NCBI GenBank assembly: GCA_903813345.2
Contig: CAIIXF020000358.1
Coordinates: forward strand, 1-21,660
Direction of reading: 5' to 3'
DNA from: Owenia fusiformis
Lineage: Eukaryota > Annelida > Polychaeta > Sabellida > Oweniidae
DNA length: 21,660 nt
Shown one piece after another: positions 18,301-21,660 of the stretch. The first letter of the stretch is position 1. The number at the start of each line of letters is the position of its first letter. Both the position numbers and the translations under genes were made by a program. A model generated the notes under the pieces. It searched no databases. It worked only from the letters and a program-made list of their open reading frames with translations, and was not told the origin of the DNA.

Positions 18301-20812
18301 GGGCAAACAATCGTTTGGACTTAGAGAGCATGTCCTTCAGAGTAAGAACACTATTGTTTTTAATATTTTTGATGGCGGCATTTACATTCTGGTTTTTACT
18401 ATACATTAGCCAGGTGCAATTAATTAAATACTCCGCTTTCAAATCTGATTTTTGTTCAAATTCATTTTCCTTCAATACAGTATACGTTCTAAAAATGTTA
18501 ATTACTCCTTTCCAGAAAGGATTAACAATTTTTGATTCAATTTTCTGAAGTGATTTAGAGTCGTTTGAGAATAATTCTTGCGCATGGTGGACTCCGATAC
18601 TACTACTCGGTGCCACGGATTGCCACATACCGGTTTTGTTAGTTTTTGTAAACAGGTCAGTTTTAAAGACTGTTCAAATATTTGCGGATCTATCATTTTA
18701 AGACCGCCATCTTTAAAATCTTGACAGATTTGATTGAAACTTACCTTTGAAACCGCCGAATTCCAGTACGTTACGAAAAGATTCTTTAATCGTTTATGAT
18801 ATTCAAGAGATATTTTTGGTAGACTCATCATAATGTGGACAATTTTTGACAGTGCGAATGATTTAATAACTGTTATTCTCCCAATTAATGAAATTTTCTA
18901 AAAACGCTTCGAATACTAATATGTTAATTTCTGGCGTATTAACCAATACCATAGCTTGTTCACTGTGTATAACCCAAACGCTCCTACATGCACGACGGAG
19001 CGTTACATTTACGCGGAAACGCTCCGGAGCGAAATAAAATGGCGGCTAATGAAGATTCTACTATGACCGTAAGTATTGTTTCTCTCGTTTCTCTTACATA
19101 TCATATGTCATGGTGAAATATTATGTACCATTCGATGAACAATACCGTGAGCAAAGATCTTATTTATTCAACTTCTGGTGGTAAACTGTTATTTGCTTGA
19201 TCAAAGCTCCGAAGTGTAGATCGAACGAATCTGAAGATGACGATTTGACCACAAATTACGAATTAAACTAGTATTTCTATGAAAACGTTAATCTTTCTGT
19301 TTAAGTAGTAGATCACAAACTCGTATATTCTCATTTCCTAAAATCCCAGTCCAAATCCATTACTTGTTCTCGAGAAATCGCTTGTTTTCCTCGAAACGCT
19401 CCGTCGATTTAAACCACAATTTTAGAAACGCTCTTACCATTTTGTTTTGATATCATTTTCAAATTATTAGAGAAGAGTTCCGAATCGAATCTATCTTTCA
19501 AAAACGTGTTGTACTTGTTAGGCAAATTGAAACATCTGAACCTGGTGGTGCTAAACGTGCAACTAGCTGATTAAAGCCTATACATTAGATGATGTCATGC
19601 CTACATATATGCTAAATCATAAAACTACAGAAAAAACGAAAAGTTATATGTGAATTAATCTTTCTTCTATTGATGCCAAGGGGTATAATAGGTCTTTTCT
19701 TTCTCTTCCTGAAAAGGAAAGGCAAGCTATATATTTCCTTAACTGATCTAGACTACCGGAGCGTTTCCAATTCACTGTGTTAACCAGATCGGAGCGTTTC
19801 TTGAATATGAGAATGTCATCATTTTTAAGACTGGATTTTCGGTCATCAAATCACTATTACGATAATGTATGGTGCGTTGAAGCATTGGAATTTGACTAAA
19901 ATATACGTTGGTGCTCTAATCTTGGCTCAACTAATCACATGTATCGACAAAACGGGTTTTGACCGGTAGAATGACAAATACGTTTTTGAATTTTGATAAC
20001 TATACTGCTTCGTACAGCTCTTCCTAATTGCTTCAAACGTCAACAGCCAGCCACGTACAACATGAATATCACACCCATCGAATGGTATACTCGAAATATG
20101 TAACTCATACATCTTATTCCCATTATTGGGGAAATCGTCAGACGGCTCATCATTCCCGCCAGACAGTTTTCCTACTCCGGAGCGTTTCTTTGTTTAATTT
20201 CAGTAATGAAACGCTCCGTCGTGCATGTAGGAGCGTTTGGGTTATACACCGTGTTGTTATTTCACATCAAAATAAAGAAAGATCTAGGAAGGAATATGCT
20301 AACATGATCAATTAAAACATCACAACAACGTGTTATCATAGAGAACTATTAACATTTGGTTTATTATTATTACTATCTAAACTTCTAATTAGCTAGTCAC
20401 GTGACATTCTAAATTTAGAAATCTTCGAAAAATCAAATGACCGGCCGATCATCCGAGCAATCGAAAGACCAATCATCATAATAACACCTTTATCGTGAGT
20501 ATTTTTGCACAGCATTTTCCCCATTGTATATTCTCTCATTATAGCTCAAAATATCACTCGAGACCCCGGGAACAACCCAAGATTGCGTTTTTTTCGAAAG
20601 GGCAGTTTTAAATGAGTTTGTTAAAATCGACGAATAAAAATAGGCTTGATAATATTCAAACGGGATTTTCTGTTGCCAATCCTTTGGAGATCGTGACCAA
20701 TGATCACTGAATAAAACTACATACGAAATATAGCTATTGATAATAAATACGATTAATTCTTATACTTACATACACACACTAGACAAAGGAGGCTCCATAT
20801 CAAACTTGCCAT
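12308..20812 (-). CDS. Secreted or GPI-anchored five-domain pacifastin/VWC-like cysteine-rich protein (four exons)
   Basis: The coding exons are the complement of 20770-20812, 13832-14026, 12558-13268 and 12308-12369. They total 1011 nt, 336 aa and a stop. All three introns are GT-AG and phase 1. Residues 1-20 form a signal peptide (hydrophobic LIWSLLCLVCVLYSVL, cleavage likely after VLS). Five modules follow at about 33-73, 83-120, 141-178, 211-248 and 259-296, each C-x18-C-N-x-C-x-C-x7/10-C-T-x3-C. Acidic linkers separate them. Residues 321-336 are hydrophobic with S-G-A just before, as in a GPI-anchor signal. Six-Cys C-N-x-C-x-C...C-T-x3-C modules are known from pacifastin protease inhibitors, although the first loop is longer here and VWC-like binding modules are an alternative. 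Inhibition is not shown by the sequence. The expected location is the cell surface or outside the cell. Confidence 0.8.
12558..13268 (-). CDS. Exon 3: four cysteine-rich domains
   Basis: The acceptor GCTTATTTCAG lies just before 13268. The exon encodes four repeats that share DGCN-x-C-x-C and end CTEMFC, CTQREC, CTMMFC and CTQMIC. Acidic linkers lie between them (for example KEEKVEHIED). The donor TCAG with GTAATA ends the exon at 12558 in phase 1. Residues N307-A-S form a possible N-glycosylation site. If this donor is not used, the frame runs on for 12 codons to a TAA at 12517-12519. Confidence 0.85.
13355..13680. mobile_element. 326-bp MITE filling most of intron 2
   Basis: CACTCTTAAAAAT at 13355 is exactly reversed at 13668-13680, and the inverted similarity continues a little (AATTACTT). 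The inside is built from AAGTA, TTACTT and AAGTATTT words. No target duplication is clear. It occupies 326 of the 563 bp of intron 2. Confidence 0.65.
13832..14026 (-). CDS. Exon 2: first cysteine-rich domain
   Basis: The acceptor is TTTCTTCCAG before 14026; the donor is CAAAG with GTACAT after 13832. The 195-nt exon starts with two bases and ends with one. It encodes the end of the signal peptide and a domain with Cys 33, 45, 52, 55, 56, 57, 68 and 73. The pair at 45 and 56 is extra to the six-Cys core, so this module probably has a fourth disulphide. CTRMFC closes it, with Arg after the C-T. Confidence 0.85.
14089..14130 (+). repeat. Partial terminus of the foldback MITE family in intron 1
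   Basis: TTACACCCCCTCCATAAG then TTTGGCAACGGG matches the end of the element at 17006-17884 for about 35 bases and then departs from it. No partner end was seen before the next element starts at 14280. Confidence 0.5.
14280..15245. mobile_element. CCTGTCAA-ended element 1, filled with a CCCGATTT array
   Basis: The left end is CTCACCTGTCAA (14280-14291). The right end, reversed, is CATACCTGTCAA (15234-15245). The 6-bp ACATAA at 14274-14279 and 15246-15251 is a target duplication. The 966-bp interior contains dozens of TCCCGATTT-type words, degenerate on the left and ordered into 90-bp units on the right. No transposase is present. The ends and duplication length match the element at 16364-16867, although the interiors are unrelated. 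The superfamily is not determined. Confidence 0.75.
14851..15200. repeat. Higher-order tandem repeat: 30-bp subunits in 90-bp units
   Basis: About four units start near 14851, 14941, 15031 and 15121. Each unit has three 30-bp subunits that start AATCCCGATT, AACCCCGATT and AACTCCCGAT. Most carry two CCCGAT words per subunit. Because 90 is a multiple of three, the minus strand has open frames with a 30-residue period (14850-15176 and 14935-15249). They are best read as by-products of the repeat. Confidence 0.8.
15383..16241. mobile_element. TIR element with a first-exon-like segment
   Basis: AAAGGACCA then TGTATCGCGAACA then TTTT then GACAG on the left (15383-15420) recur in reverse at 16205-16238. 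Weaker inverted similarity continues inward (GGGAGTATTGTT, TTACAGTGCTG and TACTACAGTGCTG). The flanks TTTTAAA and TTTGAAA could be a decayed TTAA-type duplication, which is not certain. In the middle lie an ATTGG box (inverted CCAAT), a CATGCGCA word, CTTCCG, and then a Kozak-like ACCATGGAC with a CAG/GTAAAA donor. Confidence 0.6.
15908..15924 (+). other. First-exon-like segment inside the TIR element
   Basis: ATG at 15908 in the context GACCATGGAC is followed by an open 17 nt and a CAG/GTAAAA donor at 15925. An earlier ATG at 15898 reads into a stop before the donor. It may be a remnant of the parent transposon's first exon. No downstream exon was recognised. Confidence 0.2.
16364..16867. 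mobile_element. CCTGTCAA-ended element 2, with GAACACCT and GCGTGAC arrays
   Basis: The ends are CAGGCCTGTCAAC and its exact complement (16364 and 16867), flanked by ATCCTA at 16358-16363 and 16868-16873. The left half repeats GAACACCTTGGTCCAAATTT-like units about six times. The middle has a long poly-G run (about 16569-16596). The right half repeats GCGTGACAAATACGC-like words. The 504-bp element shows no coding capacity. It is the second family member in intron 1. Confidence 0.8.
17006..17884. mobile_element. 879-bp foldback MITE flanked by TA
   Basis: The left side reads CACTCCCCTCCATAAG, TTTGGCAACC, TTAGCTCCCCCA, ATGAACTACGTG. The right side reverses this from 17884. Inverted similarity is strong for about 290 bp per arm and detectable almost to the centre near 17440, so the whole element is a degraded palindrome. 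TA lies at both edges (17004-17005 and 17885-17886). Open frames inside are chance products. It probably belongs to the Tc1/mariner group, judged only by the TA. Confidence 0.75.
17980..18900 (-). pseudogene. L1/Tx1-like LINE C-terminal fragment (LINE-C)
   Basis: From 18900 the minus strand reads ISLIGRITVIKSFALSKI, then MMSLPKISLEYHKRL, then VSFNQICQDFKDGGLKMIDP, then FEQSLKLTCLQKL. After a frameshift near 18600 it continues to VQWTKTIFENDKTLDHYP and ILKWNDELNIDL. The order LsL.GRi.viK...LP....f..f.W..k.....GGLk..d....sLK..wl is the post-RT region of L1/Tx1-group LINEs. It is 5'-truncated at 18900 and broken by frameshifts and stops. Confidence 0.7.
18961..20253. mobile_element. Transib/RAG-like-ended non-autonomous transposon with GGAGCGTTT motifs
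   Basis: The left end CACTGTGTATAACCC and the reversed right end CACGGTGTATAACCC begin a 44-bp TIR with one mismatch. It runs through AAACGCTCC, TACATGCACGAC and GGAGCGTT. The 5-bp TTGTT at 18956-18960 and 20254-20258 is a target duplication. GGAGCGTTT or its complement occurs at least ten times, near both ends and at 19393, 19430, 19760 and 19793. Transib and RAG-like elements have CAC-type heptamers and 5-bp duplications; CACTA elements also start CACT but usually duplicate 2-3 bp. No transposase is seen. Confidence 0.75.
19039..19068 (+). other. First-exon-like segment inside the Transib-like element
   Basis: ATG at 19039, in a YY1-like AAAATGGCGGC context just inside the left TIR region, opens ten codons (MAANEDSTMT). 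They end exactly at a consensus GTAAGT donor (19069). This may be the first exon of the parent element's gene. No downstream exon was recognised. Confidence 0.3.
20259..20763. other. 5' part of intron 1 without recognised content
   Basis: The open frame overlapping 20028-20315 on the plus strand starts inside the transposon and has no known motif. The rest is unique-looking AT-rich sequence leading to the exon-1 donor. Confidence 0.3.
20770..20812 (-). CDS. Exon 1: start codon and signal peptide
   Basis: ATG at 20812-20810 opens MASLIWSLLCLVCV. A GTAAGT donor follows at 20769-20764, leaving one base (T). Joining it to TG at the start of exon 2 gives Leu and extends the hydrophobic core to LYSVLS. 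A TATA box lies about 97 nt upstream. The exact phase match to exon 2 across 6.7 kb is the main support. Confidence 0.75.
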
Positions 20813-20880
20813 AATTTCAGACTTTTGTATATTCTCCTATAAAGTTCGCTTCACTGCTTCCTTCGTAAAACCTTGAATAA

Positions 20881-20955
20881 TCATTCAGTAAACACGACAG
20901 TTCAGTCGCTTTATATCACATTGCACTTTAATCCACGCCTCTGAAATCATATACC
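20881..20955 (-). promoter_or_regulatory. Core promoter of the cysteine-rich protein gene
   Basis: On the gene strand GATATAAAGC (TATAAAG at 20915-20909) is a TATA box. Transcription would be expected to start 25-30 nt downstream, near 20880-20886. That leaves a 5' untranslated region of about 70 nt before the ATG at 20812. No other element is claimed. Confidence 0.5.
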
Positions 20956-20959
20956 GCAT

Positions 20960-21643
20960 ATTAGTATATAATACGTCATCAAAATGTCAACTAAGGTTTG
21001 ACAGGAAGCCAATCCGATTTTTGAACAGATTCACTCCGTTCTTTTTTTCTTGTATATTTTGAGTAGTTTGTCATAAATCTTGAAAATATTGTATGAAAAT
21101 GAAGTGCTTTGCTGATAAGGTTGTGATAAATGTCTTCACCTTCGATGATTCATAGAGGTTATCGATACATAGAAGTTGTAATTTAACTAAAATCTGTTAA
21201 TAATTATCAGACGATAGACATAAATTGAAGGATGTGAAAATAAAAGTGAGTGTTGTATGAACCTACGTCATCGGAAATAATTTGCTACGTCCCATAATTT
21301 TCCCAAACCGAGAAAAGCTGATTCTCTAATCTAAGCTGCAGTAAGAATCCTAGATGGCGGAGATTCAAAAGTGTTCCAAAAACAAAATGCGGGACGTCCA
21401 TCCATTCAATTGCTTATTTAGAAGTTTATTTGCAAGTCTGATTGGTGGTATTCGTCGACAAGTGCATATATTTTAAGAAAATAGGTATGGAGAAGAAGAC
21501 ATTAGGCCAAACGCTGCACTAATAGCTCGGGAAAGGTAAAATGACTCCCAAATTGCACTACATAACTGCAAAATTCGGTGTATGTTGGTGGGAAAATGAA
21601 AAAGTTATAGTGTAGTTAAAGTGGCGTTTTTTGGCCCACCCCG
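20960..21643. other. Upstream region ending in a mariner-type terminus
   Basis: No gene is supported. A 40-codon plus-strand frame starts at 21354 in a YY1-like AGATGGCGGAG context and ends at 21476. At 21632-21643 GGCCCACCCCG followed by TA is, in reverse, CGGGGTGGGCC. It resembles the mariner terminus at 7471 and marks the right end of another element whose left end was not identified. Confidence 0.35.
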
Positions 21644-21660
21644 TATATGTCGAATTGCGG

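Noticed and set aside
18961-18996. A full RAG recombination signal (heptamer plus 12- or 23-bp spacer plus nonamer)
   Set aside because: The heptamer-like end is present, but no nonamer-like A-rich block occurs at either spacing.

Overview
This is nuclear DNA of an animal, most likely a marine invertebrate. It is AT-rich, with GT-AG introns, a TATA promoter, several families of non-LTR retrotransposon and dense nested DNA transposons. The phylum cannot be fixed from the sequence. No rRNA, tRNA, CRISPR array or bacterial-type operon was seen. All protein and transposon assignments come from motif reading; no database search was run.

One host gene can be rebuilt, on the minus strand (12308-20812). 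It has four exons and three phase-1 introns. Exon 1 (20770-20812) supplies a signal peptide. Exon 2 (13832-14026) encodes one six-cysteine-core domain. Exon 3 (12558-13268) encodes four more. Exon 4 (12308-12369) encodes a short hydrophobic C-terminus that looks like a GPI-anchor signal. The spliced frame is 1011 nt (336 aa). The domains share the spacing C-x18-C-N-x-C-x-C...C-T-x3-C and resemble pacifastin/VWC modules. If the last intron is retained, the frame stops at 12517 and gives a 329-aa form without the hydrophobic tail. A TATA box lies at 20909-20915 and an AATAAA signal at 12091-12096.

The rest is layered mobile DNA. Region 690-5150 is a decayed LINE (minus strand) with SGNH-esterase and zinc-knuckle ORF1, endonuclease and reverse transcriptase. 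It is split by a 1465-bp TIR transposon that holds a smaller nested MITE. Region 5139-6140 is a diverged 500-bp tandem repeat, and 6173-6446 is a fossil transposase piece. Region 7471-11395 is a mariner-like element with long inverted arms, split by a tandem pair of ~565-bp units. One of those units is split again by a LINE whose truncated 5' end is a perfect 44-bp inverted repeat.

Intron 1 (6.7 kb) collects further elements. Two (14280-15245 and 16364-16867) share 12-bp CnnnCCTGTCAA termini and 6-bp target duplications but carry unrelated internal repeat arrays. There is also a TIR element with a first-exon-like segment (15383-16241), an 879-bp foldback element (17006-17884) and an L1/Tx1-like LINE tail (17980-18900). 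Last is a 1293-bp element (18961-20253) with CAC(T/G)GTG termini and a 5-bp TTGTT duplication, resembling Transib/RAG-type ends. The two most novel signals are the CCTGTCAA family and the Transib/RAG-like element. The best host finding is the four-exon gene with a possible GPI/soluble switch.
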